From an uncultured Actinomycetes bacterium (GTDB lineage Bacteria; Actinomycetota; Actinomycetes; Mycobacteriales; Mycobacteriaceae): a DNA stretch of 64,000 bases. Shown here piece after piece: positions 44,294 through 55,026 of this stretch. Each line of letters starts with the position of its first letter. The first letter of the stretch is position 1. Made by a program: the position numbers and the translations under genes. The stretch covers positions 1 to 64,000 of the forward strand of contig CAISDL010000058.1 of the NCBI GenBank assembly GCA_903884065.1, in the 5' to 3' direction. The notes under the pieces were generated by a model. It was given only the letters and a program-made list of their open reading frames with translations, did no database searches and had not been told where the DNA came from.

Positions 44294-45282
44294 TGCCCAC
44301 CCTTCCTTCGCGCCCACTTCTCGGACGCCACTCCGACGATGTAACCCGTTGTCGTGTATGCCAACCCGATGACGATGGCGGCGGCCGTGAGTAGACCGGA
44401 AACGTCACCGCGCAGTGAGCGCCGCAGACCATGCAGAACACCGAGGGGAAGCGTGACCGTCGAGTAGGTCCGTTCCGAGGCCAACCCGCTCTTCGTGCCG
44501 ACCTCCCGGGTGACCAGTGCCTTGGACAAGCCTTCGGCATAGCACCGGGAGCGGAAGTAGGAGAACGTCTGCCGATCGGCCGGAACCCGGTGGATGACCT
44601 CGGCCGCGACATCGTGCAGGAAGATGCCCCCGGGGCGGGCCTGTGACACCCGGATGCAGAACTCGGTCTCCTCGCCGCCGACCGGGCGACGCACGCTGGA
44701 GGAACGGCCGATCCCGCTGGTGAACCCCCCGTCGTCGAACAGCTCGCGCCGGAATGAGGCGTTGGCCCCGATGAGATTGCGCACCGGTCCGGTGCGCTGG
44801 CCGGTGTAGTCGCAGCCGACGACCCAGTCGAACTCCGCCGGCCACCAACGGGGCCGTCGCACAGCCCATTCCGGCTCGATCCGACCCCCGACACCGAGCA
44901 CGTCGGGATCGAGATAATTGCGGGCCAATGCGGCCAGCCATCCGGGCCGGGCGGCGGCGTCATCGTCGAGGAACACCACGACGTCGGCAGTCGCGAGTTC
45001 GACGCCGGTATTGCGCGCACCCGAGAGGCCCTGTTCGTTGTGATTGGCCGCCACCCGCACACCGGGCATTTCATCGGCGCGCAGTTCCCGGGCGAGGCGT
45101 TCCTGCAGCGCCGGATTGTGATCGACGACCACGATCAACTCCTGCGCCGGCGGCTGCTGGGCCTGCACCGAGCGCACCGCGCGCAGCGTGTCGTCCCATC
45201 GGCCCTCGGTGTAGGCGCAGATCACCACCGCGCAGGTCGGCAGCGCCGGAGCGGCCGGCGTGTTCGGTGCGGGCGTTGTCAT
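44290..45282 (-). CDS. GT2-family glycosyltransferase with C-terminal membrane helix
   Basis: About 330 residues. GT-A fold: CAVVICAYTEGRWDDTLRAV near 15, metal-binding DDD in VVFLDDDAAARPGW near 105, RNLIGANASFRR and GGEETEFCIRV (ED-like acid site). A hydrophobic stretch near 295-318 anchors it to the membrane. The start ATG 45282 has GAAGGGA 10 bases upstream (GTG 45288 also possible). 22 bases after the large membrane protein. Probably adds a sugar to the lipid carrier or the growing unit; not of the processive BcsA type (no QxxRW seen). Confidence 0.87.
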   Translation of the reverse strand: MTTPAPNTPAAPALPTCAVVICAYTEGRWDDTLRAVRSVQAQQPPAQELIVVVDHNPALQERLARELRADEMPGVRVAANHNEQGLSGARNTGVELATADVVVFLDDDAAARPGWLAALARNYLDPDVLGVGGRIEPEWAVRRPRWWPAEFDWVVGCDYTGQRTGPVRNLIGANASFRRELFDDGGFTSGIGRSSSVRRPVGGEETEFCIRVSQARPGGIFLHDVAAEVIHRVPADRQTFSYFRSRCYAEGLSKALVTREVGTKSGLASERTYSTVTLPLGVLHGLRRSLRGDVSGLLTAAAIVIGLAYTTTGYIVGVASEKWARRKGGQ

Positions 45283-45304
45283 GGTCACGTGGTCCCTTCG
45301 ATGC

Positions 45305-47671
45305 TCAGCCACGTGCGCCGGTCGCCGAGACGTGAATTGCCGCCGGATCTTCCAGTATCTGGCGAACCTTGACGACGTTCTCGGCTGCCGCATCGCCGAC
45401 CGCGACGGCGATGATGAGGGCCAGCGGCACCGCCGCCAGCCCCGCCGTCCGGACAGCGGTCCGCGGCACCCGGGCGACCATGCCCCGCACCGGTCCGGCG
45501 ATGGCCCGGAAATTGGTGAGGACGACGACCGCGCCCGCAGAGAGGATCGTCAACGGCGTCAGCCAGACCCCGGCCAACAGCATCAGAACCGATCCCAGGC
45601 AGGCCGCCGCCAGCGTGATCGCTCCCGTCAGGGCGGGCCCCCACGCGCGGCGTGACCGCGACCAACTGTCCCGGATCCGGGGCGCGATGCGGCTGCGCAT
45701 CACGGCGGCGAGCAGCAGTCCGGTCAGCAGGCCGACGGCGAGTTGAGTGGTGAGGCGCACCTGCGGAGTCGGTTTGAACCACCCGGTTTTCACCGAGGAG
45801 ATTCCCAGCGCCTTGAGGTCATAGATCGACACCGGACCGTGGCGGTACACCTGGTTGAGCCCGGATACCTTGTCGAATTTGGCCAACTGACGAGCGGTCA
45901 ACTGCTGCCCCGCGCCGGTCTCCCCATCGTAGAAGTAGGACCCGAAGTGCGGCATCTCGTCGGCCAGACGCCGATCGACGTACAGGTAGCGAAGCTGCAT
46001 GGCGGCGGCCATATCGGTCTGCCCGGGACCCCAGTTCTTCGCCGCATACAGCGCCGGCGCGTCCACATCGTCCGGGCCCTGCATCACCGGCCACAGACCG
46101 GATCGTGACGACAGCAACGCCGAACCCACCCGGTCGGCGGCGATACGGCTGCCGGCCGGCAGGTTCCGGTCCGCCCACGCCGTGGCCGCCAGCACCTCGG
46201 CGTCCATGGATCGAGGGTCGGCCGCAACCATGTAGGGGCCCGGCAGCCTGGCCCAGTTCGGTCCGCTGCCCAGCACATAGCCGCCGAGGAACGCCGCCGC
46301 GGCCAGCACGAGGGTGACCGCCCGCACCCGTTCGACACGCCGGTGCTCCGCGGTGGTGAAGTGCGGATGATCGTCACGCCACCACAGCCGGGTGGCGTAG
46401 GCGGCGACCAGAATGCTCAACGGGAAGAACAGGAAGCTGCTCAGGCGGTCGAAGAGCTCCCCGCCCTTGGGCACCACGCGCGCGGCGAGGAGCACGGGGA
46501 TGCTTCCGGCCATCAGAACCATGAGAAGGTGTGGGCCCCAACGCAAGTGGTGCTCGCCACTGCGCCACCAGCGGTAGGCCAGCAGCAACAGCGTCGCCAC
46601 GATCAGACACAGCGCCGCCGCGTAATAGATGAGCAGGTAACTGTCGGCGGATCGGGCCGCGGTACCGGCCGAATCCTTGAACAGCTCGCGGCGCTCGCCG
46701 CCGCGGAACTGCGATCCCACGTCGCGGGCGATGGGTCCGAAGTAGTCGGTCAGGAGTTGCCGCTGCACGATGGCCCATACGAGCGTCGACGCGATCGCGG
46801 CGCAGGCACCGTAGGCGACCCAGATCCGGCCCGGCTTTCGCTCCACGAGCACCCACACCAGCAGGAAGGTCGCGGTGAGGAAGCTCGTCACGTGGTGGGT
46901 CACCGCCACGGCGATCAGGCAGACGGTCACACCGGCGAGCAACGGCAGTGGGGCGGCGCTGCGCCGGGCGCGGGCGATCAGGCTCACCGCCGCCAGGGCC
47001 AGCGGAATGGCCATGGTCTGATAGGCGAACGCGGAGTTGAAGGCGACGAATTGCGGGGAGATCGCGTACACCGCCACCGCTATCCCGCCGGCCCGGGCGT
47101 TGCCGGTCAGCTGCTCAGCCGCGTCGCACAGCACCGTCACCAGGATGACCCGGCAGGCCAGCACGACCATGGTCGCGGCCGCCATCGTGGGAACTCCGAG
47201 TTGGTGCAGAAGCGTCGTCACCACTTCCAGCCCGGGATACCGGGGACTGACCTCCAGCAGCGCGTTGGGCTGGAAGAGCCCGTGGGAGAGCAGGATGTCG
47301 CGCAACGTCCGCATGTGCAGTTGCTCGTCGAACCCGATGAACAGCAGCGGGTTGTTGGCCCGCCACATCAGCGTCGGGGTGACCCCGAGCGCGATCACCG
47401 CGGTATTGCGCAGGGCCCGGCTCAGGTTCAGCACGGTCAGCATGAAGAGCGCGCTGCCGTACGCCGCGATGAGGCCGGCGTCGGAGATGACCTCGGCTAC
47501 GGTGAAGTGCCCCCGACGGGCGAGGCAGACGGCGAGCACCTGGCCGGCGAGCGCACACAGCTGCCAGACGAGCAGGACAGCGACCCGTCCGCGCGGACGC
47601 GGGGACGGTGCGGACAGCACGCTGCCGCCGCGCTCGCGGGAGCGTGCGCCGCCGCCGGACTCGTCCACCAT
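45305..47671 (-). CDS. Large multi-pass membrane protein, GT-C or polymerase type
   Basis: 788 residues from ATG 47671. About 11 hydrophobic segments in the first 480 residues, a soluble extracytoplasmic domain (about 485-645, WADRNLPAGSRIAADRVGSALL), then 4 more helices. The first extracytoplasmic loop region has FIGFDEQLHMRTL, where acidic residues may be catalytic as in GT-C enzymes. No family could be named. The first gene of the operon. Likely a polyprenyl-sugar-using glycosyltransferase or a Wzy-like polymerase. A TAACGT hexamer 8 bases upstream makes it probably leaderless. Confidence 0.7.
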   Translation of the reverse strand: MVDESGGGARSRERGGSVLSAPSPRPRGRVAVLLVWQLCALAGQVLAVCLARRGHFTVAEVISDAGLIAAYGSALFMLTVLNLSRALRNTAVIALGVTPTLMWRANNPLLFIGFDEQLHMRTLRDILLSHGLFQPNALLEVSPRYPGLEVVTTLLHQLGVPTMAAATMVVLACRVILVTVLCDAAEQLTGNARAGGIAVAVYAISPQFVAFNSAFAYQTMAIPLALAAVSLIARARRSAAPLPLLAGVTVCLIAVAVTHHVTSFLTATFLLVWVLVERKPGRIWVAYGACAAIASTLVWAIVQRQLLTDYFGPIARDVGSQFRGGERRELFKDSAGTAARSADSYLLIYYAAALCLIVATLLLLAYRWWRSGEHHLRWGPHLLMVLMAGSIPVLLAARVVPKGGELFDRLSSFLFFPLSILVAAYATRLWWRDDHPHFTTAEHRRVERVRAVTLVLAAAAFLGGYVLGSGPNWARLPGPYMVAADPRSMDAEVLAATAWADRNLPAGSRIAADRVGSALLSSRSGLWPVMQGPDDVDAPALYAAKNWGPGQTDMAAAMQLRYLYVDRRLADEMPHFGSYFYDGETGAGQQLTARQLAKFDKVSGLNQVYRHGPVSIYDLKALGISSVKTGWFKPTPQVRLTTQLAVGLLTGLLLAAVMRSRIAPRIRDSWSRSRRAWGPALTGAITLAAACLGSVLMLLAGVWLTPLTILSAGAVVVLTNFRAIAGPVRGMVARVPRTAVRTAGLAAVPLALIIAVAVGDAAAENVVKVRQILEDPAAIHVSATGARG

Positions 47672-47813
47672 GTGCACTCACGTTATCGGACGGAGAGTCC
47701 GAAGCCCGGTCCGAAGTTGCGATCTAGATCTCCATCGGACCCGGGGATTCAGCGCTCTGTACGCTGCTCACGAGTCTGGACGCGCGGAACATCGACCTGA
47801 TCACGGGAGCACC
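47672..47813. promoter_or_regulatory. Divergent control region of the polysaccharide cluster
   Basis: Contains TAACGT (minus strand, 47685-47680) for the operon and TACGCT (47760-47765) for the divergent gene. Between them are two direct repeats GTCCGAAG (47697-47704 and 47709-47716) and the 10-base palindrome GATCTAGATC (47721-47730). The repeats just upstream of the operon promoter look like an activator or repressor site; no regulator gene lies in the cluster. Confidence 0.4.
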
Positions 47814-48788
47814 ATGGGCGAAGCGGACGTGAAGCGTTCCCGGTCCGTTCGTTCCCGCGATGTTCTCGCCTGGAGTGCACTCCTGATCGCCGCGGCGGCG
47901 GTCGCGGCGAGGTACACCCCGGTGGTCAACCACGCCGTTCTCATCATCGCGGCGTTGTCGCCGTATCTCGTCTGGGGCGCCGCGGTGTCGGCCGTCCTGC
48001 TGCTGATGAACCGCCGCCGATGGTCCGCGGCGCTGGCGTTGCTGCTACTCGCCGCGGCGGTGCTCCCCGCGGTTCCGCAGTTCCTCGATCCCGGCCACCC
48101 ACCGGCCGACAGCATCCCGGTACGGGTGCTGACCGCCAATCTCCGCGACGGCAGGGCGGACCCGGAGTCCGTCGCGGCCGCTGCTCGCGAGCACGCAGAC
48201 CTGCTGCTCGTACAGGAACTCTCGCCGCAGCTCGCCCAGACCCTCAGCGACCGGTACTTGACGACGGACTTTCCCTACCAGGTGCTCAATCCGGGCGATT
48301 ACGCCGTCGGAGTGGGTATTTGGAGCCGCTACCCGATCGTGCAGACGAGCCTGGTCACCACATTCACCCTCGGCGGACTGACCGCCACCGTTCGACCGCC
48401 GGGCGCCGCCGATCTGATCGTCGCCAGCGTGCACGTGGTGGGACCGTGGCCGCAACCGGTCGACCATTGGCGTGAGGAGATCGCCGCGCTGCCCGAGACG
48501 ATGGAACATCTGGCGGCCGCCGCCGGCCATGGGGCGGCCATCGTGGCAGGCGACCTGAACGCCACGGCCGACCACAAGCCGTTTCGCCGCCTGCTCGACA
48601 CCGGCTATCGGGATGCCGGCCGGCAGTTCGGGTTCGCCGCCACCTACCCGGCAGACATGGCGGTGCCACCGCTGATCAGAATCGACCACGTCCTGACCTA
48701 CAACAGCACGGCGACCGACACACACGCGGTACGGATAGCCGGCTCGGACCACCTGGCCCTGGGCACGACGGTGCACATCCCCAGATAG
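47814..48788 (+). CDS. Membrane endonuclease/exonuclease/phosphatase-family protein
   Basis: 324 residues. Three N-terminal hydrophobic segments (about 17-35, 40-62, 68-87) are followed by an EEP domain with all landmarks: LTANLRDG near 107, LLVQELSP (Glu) near 130, IVAGDLNATADH near 245 and the C-terminal SDHLALGTTV (Asp-His). The domain should lie on the outer face. Family members hydrolyse phosphodiesters or phospholipids, e.g. sphingomyelinase-like. Placement opposite the glycan operon suggests a role in lipid-carrier recycling or surface remodelling (inference). GGGAGC precedes ATG 47814. Confidence 0.8.
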   Translation: MGEADVKRSRSVRSRDVLAWSALLIAAAAVAARYTPVVNHAVLIIAALSPYLVWGAAVSAVLLLMNRRRWSAALALLLLAAAVLPAVPQFLDPGHPPADSIPVRVLTANLRDGRADPESVAAAAREHADLLLVQELSPQLAQTLSDRYLTTDFPYQVLNPGDYAVGVGIWSRYPIVQTSLVTTFTLGGLTATVRPPGAADLIVASVHVVGPWPQPVDHWREEIAALPETMEHLAAAAGHGAAIVAGDLNATADHKPFRRLLDTGYRDAGRQFGFAATYPADMAVPPLIRIDHVLTYNSTATDTHAVRIAGSDHLALGTTVHIPR

Positions 48789-48822
48789 ACACCCCCAGAT
48801 AGACACCCCCAGATAGACACCC
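48781..48822 (+). repeat. 14-base tandem repeat, 3 copies, spanning a stop codon
   Basis: Unit CCAGATAGACACCC repeated exactly at 48781, 48795 and 48809. The TAG stop of the preceding gene (48786-48788) is in the first copy, so each later copy offers the same TAG in another frame. Confidence 0.95.
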
Positions 48823-48866
48823 GGGTGAATACCGCGCGCGGGCGCGATGAGCCAGGATCGGGTCCC

Positions 48867-49346
48867 ATGTCCGAAGCAGTCTCATCCTCGGCAGTGCGGC
48901 CGGTGGTCGACTACGAGCCGCCCGCCTTCGGCGAACCGCCGATGCTTCCGCCGGTCACCGCACTGCGGCCGCGTCCACCCACTCCGGCGCAACCGGCGAC
49001 CCAGCCCGGCGGCCCCGATGTCCGGGCCGCCGCCGCCTTCGCCGACGCCGCCCTGCGCCGGGTGCTGGAAGTGATCGACCGGCGGCGGCCGCTGGCCCAA
49101 CTCCGGCCGTTGCTGGCCGCCGGCCTGGTGGAATCGCTGTTGACGGGGCCATCCCGGCACGCCGACGGCGGCGCGGCACGACTGCGCAGGGTGCTGGCCC
49201 AGCCGAGCCGACCCGACGGAACCGCCGCCGAGGTGGCCGCGAACTACACGCGCGGCGATCGGATGCACGCGATCGCCTGCCGGATCGAGCAGTTCCCCAC
49301 CGCGACGGGTCCGCGCTGGCAGGTGGTCGCCCTGCACATCGGGTGA
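48867..49346 (+). CDS. Rv3235-family protein (Ala/Arg/Pro rich)
   Basis: 159 residues from ATG 48867; a GTG at 48825 in frame would add 14. Pro-rich first half (residues 15-55) and a conserved C-terminal half, AAFADAALRRVLEVIDRRRPLAQLRPLL and RMHAIACRIEQFP, matching the family named after Rv3235. Alpha/beta, cytoplasmic, function unknown. A CAGGAT hexamer 8 bases before the ATG suggests it may be leaderless. Convergent with secA1 (31-base gap filled by a repeat). Confidence 0.8.
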   Translation: MSEAVSSSAVRPVVDYEPPAFGEPPMLPPVTALRPRPPTPAQPATQPGGPDVRAAAAFADAALRRVLEVIDRRRPLAQLRPLLAAGLVESLLTGPSRHADGGAARLRRVLAQPSRPDGTAAEVAANYTRGDRMHAIACRIEQFPTATGPRWQVVALHIG

Positions 49347-49347
49347 T

Positions 49348-49377
49348 TCAGCGTCGGCTGAGTCAGCGTCGGCTGAG

Positions 49378-49389
<12 letters not shown>
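49348..49389. repeat. 15-base tandem repeat, 2.8 copies, over the secA1 stop
   Basis: Unit TCAGCGTCGGCTGAG at 49348 and 49363, with a partial third at 49378-49389. The secA1 stop (minus strand, 49380-49378) is in the third copy; the repeat fills the gap to the convergent gene. Tail of SecA (KEKKLLRRR) is encoded next to it. Confidence 0.95.
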
Positions 49390-52116
<2,727 letters not shown>

Positions 52117-52219
52117 ATTTTCCCCTGGAACTCTTAGGGGAGGCTTCCCCTGCGGATTGGAGGTTTGAGTGCCCTCCATCCTAGGTGACGCGGGGCTGCG
52201 GCCGGTCACGCCAGCCGGA

Positions 52220-52897
52220 TCAGGCCAGCCTGATCAACCCGTAGTCGTAGGCGTGCCGGCGATAGACCACCGTCGGCCGATCGGTCTCCTTGTCGTGGAA
52301 CAGGAAGAAGTCGTGGCCGACCAGTTCCATCTCGTAGAGCGCGTCGTCGACGGTCATCGGCTTGGCCGGGTGTTCCTTGACCCGCACGATCTGGCCGGGT
52401 TCATGATCGTCGGCCTCGGCCTGGCTCGGGGCTGCGGAGGCGGCGCCGGGCTTGAACGCCTCGGCGAGATCCAGCGGCGCGGCGGTCGCGTGGTGCAGCG
52501 ACACCGGCGTCTTGTCGCCATAGTGCACCTTCTGGCGATCCTTGCCGCGGCGCAGTCGGCTCTCGAGTTTGTGCGCGGCGGCCTCGAAGGCGCCGTAGAA
52601 GGTGTCGGCGCGGCCCTCGCCGCGGACGACCGGTCCCCGGTCGACATGTGCGGTGATCTCGACGCGCTGGCAGTTCTTTCGCTGGCGGCGATTGTTCTCG
52701 TGGGAGAGTTCGACGTCGAAACGGTGGATCGAGTGGTCGATCCGCTCGGCCCGGCCGAGTTTCTGCCCGACATAGATGCGGTAGTGGTCGGGGATCTCGA
52801 CGTTGCGGCCGGTCACCTGGACATGGGCGATCGCGCCGGCGTCGGCACTCTGACCGTCAGCGGAGGGTTCGGGAGACTGCACGGATTGGGTTGACAT
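52220..52897 (-). CDS. hpf: Long-form ribosome hibernation promoting factor
   Basis: 225 residues from ATG 52897. N-terminal S30AE domain (about 22-125, [22 protein letters not shown]) and a C-terminal dimerisation domain (about 165-225, [21 protein letters not shown]), joined by an acidic linker: the long form that yields 100S dimers or, in mycobacteria, protected 70S. Equivalent to Rv3241c. Separated from the secA1 start by 103 bases; possible common transcript. Confidence 0.92.
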   Translation of the reverse strand: MSTQSVQSPEPSADGQSADAGAIAHVQVTGRNVEIPDHYRIYVGQKLGRAERIDHSIHRFDVELSHENNRRQRKNCQRVEITAHVDRGPVVRGEGRADTFYGAFEAAAHKLESRLRRGKDRQKVHYGDKTPVSLHHATAAPLDLAEAFKPGAASAAPSQAEADDHEPGQIVRVKEHPAKPMTVDDALYEMELVGHDFFLFHDKETDRPTVVYRRHAYDYGLIRLA

Positions 52898-53204
52898 TCT
52901 TGGCAACTCGTTTCTCTAACGGGGAGCATGCACGGCAGCGTGCCCGGCCTGTCATGGGATGAGATCGCGCGCGCAGGGCGGTGGGGAAACCCACACCCGC
53001 CGACGCAAGGGGTCGAAGAACCACCTCCTACACGGGCCGGCGAAGCGGCGGGCCCGATACCCGACCGCCCCGTGATGTGTTCACGGTGTGTTAACCATGA
53101 CGGTAGTCCCAGTCGGCGACGTGTTGCCAGTTTTCCGGTCACGCGTATTGGAGTCTTTCGCCCCTTGTCGGCACATCGCCATGCACATGTCGGCACGGCG
53201 TCAT
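52898..53204. promoter_or_regulatory. Intergenic 307 bases between hpf and comF
   Basis: No reading frame with a good start was accepted. CCGTGATGTGTTCACGG (53070-53086) is an inverted repeat with 6-base arms and 5-base spacer, one base short of the Crp pattern (GTGA-N6-TCAC). GTTAAC follows at 53090. The region probably carries the hpf promoter on the minus strand; a SigF-like pair was looked for and not found with right spacing. Confidence 0.4.
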
Positions 53205-53837
53205 TCAGACGTAGGTCAGGGCCAGTACGGCGCTCACCGCGGCGCCGCCGGCGGTCAGCACCCGCACCGCTTCGCGCGCGGTGGCGCCGGTGGTCACGAC
53301 GTCGTCGACCAGCAGAACCTCACCACGGGGGGCGGCGGCCGTGAGCCGGACCCGCCCGGAGATGTTGCGCTCGCGCGCAGTGCTGGACAGCCCGACGGAG
53401 TCGCGGACTCCAGCGGTCGTGCGCAGGACCGCGGCGACGGCATGCCGCGGGCTCGCCGCCGTGGCGCCGGCGGCGATGCGCAGTACCGGGTCGCCGCCGC
53501 GCCGGCGGGCCGCCGACCGGCGCGACGGCGCCGGCACCACCGTGAGCGGCTCGCCGAGGACGCCCCAGGCGGTCAGCCGGTGGATGCCGAGGGCAAGGGC
53601 ACGGGACAGCGGGCCGGCCAGGTCGCGGCGACCGTGTTCCTTGATCGCGACGACAGCCTGCCGGCGCACTCCGGCATAGCGCCCGAGGGCGAACACCGGC
53701 ACCCCCGGGTCCACCCGCGGGGTGAGGACGTGCGGATCGTCGGCGCTCGCGTCGAGCGCGGCTGCACAGGAATCGCACCACCGGGTGGACGGTGCGCCGC
53801 AACCGCCGCACTGCAGCGGGAGAACCAGGTCGAGCAT
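53205..53837 (-). CDS. ComF-family phosphoribosyltransferase-like protein
   Basis: 210 residues from ATG 53837. N-terminal zinc-like cysteines CGGC and WCDSC (residues 10-24), then a PRTase domain with the PRPP loop VLLVDDVVTTGATA near 170. Related to ComFC of DNA uptake and to orotate-type PRTases; role in mycobacteria not known (Rv3242c). No competence operon is near. Stands between hpf and the two-component genes, same strand. Confidence 0.88.
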   Translation of the reverse strand: MLDLVLPLQCGGCGAPSTRWCDSCAAALDASADDPHVLTPRVDPGVPVFALGRYAGVRRQAVVAIKEHGRRDLAGPLSRALALGIHRLTAWGVLGEPLTVVPAPSRRSAARRRGGDPVLRIAAGATAASPRHAVAAVLRTTAGVRDSVGLSSTARERNISGRVRLTAAAPRGEVLLVDDVVTTGATAREAVRVLTAGGAAVSAVLALTYV

Positions 53838-53884
53838 GGCGTCAGTCTGCGCATCGCGTCTGACAGAAAGCCGGCACCGCCGCG

Positions 53885-55018
53885 TCACGGACCCGGGATC
53901 GTCATCGGCACCGTCACCGCGATGTGGGTACCGCTGGGCACCGGGATGCTGCGCATCGCACCACCGGCGGCCTCGATCCGCGCGCGCTGGGAGGCGATGC
54001 CGATATGCCCCTGCCGAAGTCGTTGCCGGGCATCCTCGGCCGACATTCCCACCCCGTCGTCGACGACGTCGAGGTGGCAGACGCCGTCGAGGGCCCGAAG
54101 CGCGACCGAGGCACGGGTGGCGCGGGAATGCCGCACCACATTGGAGACCAGTTCGCGGGCCACGGCGAACACCATCGGGTCGATCGGATCCGCCGTCGGA
54201 TAGTCGATATCGGTGGTGATGTCGATTCCCGAACGGGCCGAGTTCGCCGTCGCCAACTGCTGCACGGCCCGGGCCAGGCCGGCACCGGCGAGCACGGCCG
54301 GGTGCAGTTCGAAGGTCGCCTCGCGCATCTGGTCGGTGGCCTCCCGCAGCCCCGCCAGCGCGCGTTCCAGCGCATCGTCGGGCCGCTTCTTCAGTACCGA
54401 GACGATGTCCTGGCGGGCCATCAGCACCGACTGCAGCGGACCGTCGTGGATGTACTCCGATATGCGGCGCTGCTGGTCATCGGAGGCCGTCATCGAATCG
54501 ACCAGCAGGGCCTGGCGGGACGCGCTCAGCCGGGTGATCTCATCAAGCTGGCGCCCCTGGGCGCGCACCGCGAGAAACGCTGTGCAGCAGAGGAATCCGA
54601 AGACGATGGTGAGCAGTGCAGCCCGGCCGTACCCCACCTGGGCGAGCAGGACGTGGTCGGTGAAAACCTCGACTGCGAAGGTCCCGGCGATGACGACCAG
54701 GGCCACCGCGGCCCGGCGCCAGGACACGTCGAGCAGCACCATGATCGGCAGCAGCGTGAGGATGAGCAACGGGGTGTAGGCACCGTCGGCGGCGGCGATC
54801 TTGTAGGTGAAGATCGCCGTGACATCGAGAATGAGCAGGCCCAGTTGCAGCCGACCGATCGGCACTCGGGGATGCAACGGCCCGAACAACAGCACCGCGG
54901 CGGCGACGCCGGCGATCGCGTAGAACCATGGCACCCAGTTGAATTGTGGCCATTTGGGTTTCTGGCCGATGTAGGTGGCGGCGATCATCACGGCCGCGAC
55001 CCGCCGCCGTGCCAGCAC
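53885..55018 (-). CDS. Membrane sensor histidine kinase, NarL-type (HisKA_3)
   Basis: 377 residues. Five or six membrane segments in residues 8-150 (no large outer domain), dimerisation and phospho-acceptor His191 in RRISEYIHDGPLQSVL, N box SNVVRHSRAT near 290, G box VVDDGVGMS near 318. Intramembrane-sensing type. The start may be residue 1 (55018) or ATG 54988. Divergent from its response regulator gene with at most 38 bases between, and 47 bases from comF. Absent from the M. tuberculosis order here. Signal unknown. Confidence 0.87.
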   Translation of the reverse strand: MLARRRVAAVMIAATYIGQKPKWPQFNWVPWFYAIAGVAAAVLLFGPLHPRVPIGRLQLGLLILDVTAIFTYKIAAADGAYTPLLILTLLPIMVLLDVSWRRAAVALVVIAGTFAVEVFTDHVLLAQVGYGRAALLTIVFGFLCCTAFLAVRAQGRQLDEITRLSASRQALLVDSMTASDDQQRRISEYIHDGPLQSVLMARQDIVSVLKKRPDDALERALAGLREATDQMREATFELHPAVLAGAGLARAVQQLATANSARSGIDITTDIDYPTADPIDPMVFAVARELVSNVVRHSRATRASVALRALDGVCHLDVVDDGVGMSAEDARQRLRQGHIGIASQRARIEAAGGAMRSIPVPSGTHIAVTVPMTIPGP

Positions 55019-55026
55019 AGTCGGAG

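Noticed and set aside
44290-45282. GT2 considered as BcsA-type cellulose synthase
   Set aside because: Only about 330 residues, one membrane helix, no QxxRW or PilZ region.
46343-47800. A 485-codon plus-strand frame opposite the large membrane protein
   Set aside because: Shadow: the opposite strand shows a clear helix pattern and coupling to the glycan operon.
53041-53100. SigF-type promoter (GGTTT/GGGTAT) for hpf
   Set aside because: GGTTAA and GGGTAT are present on the minus strand but 28 bases apart, well outside the normal 15-17.
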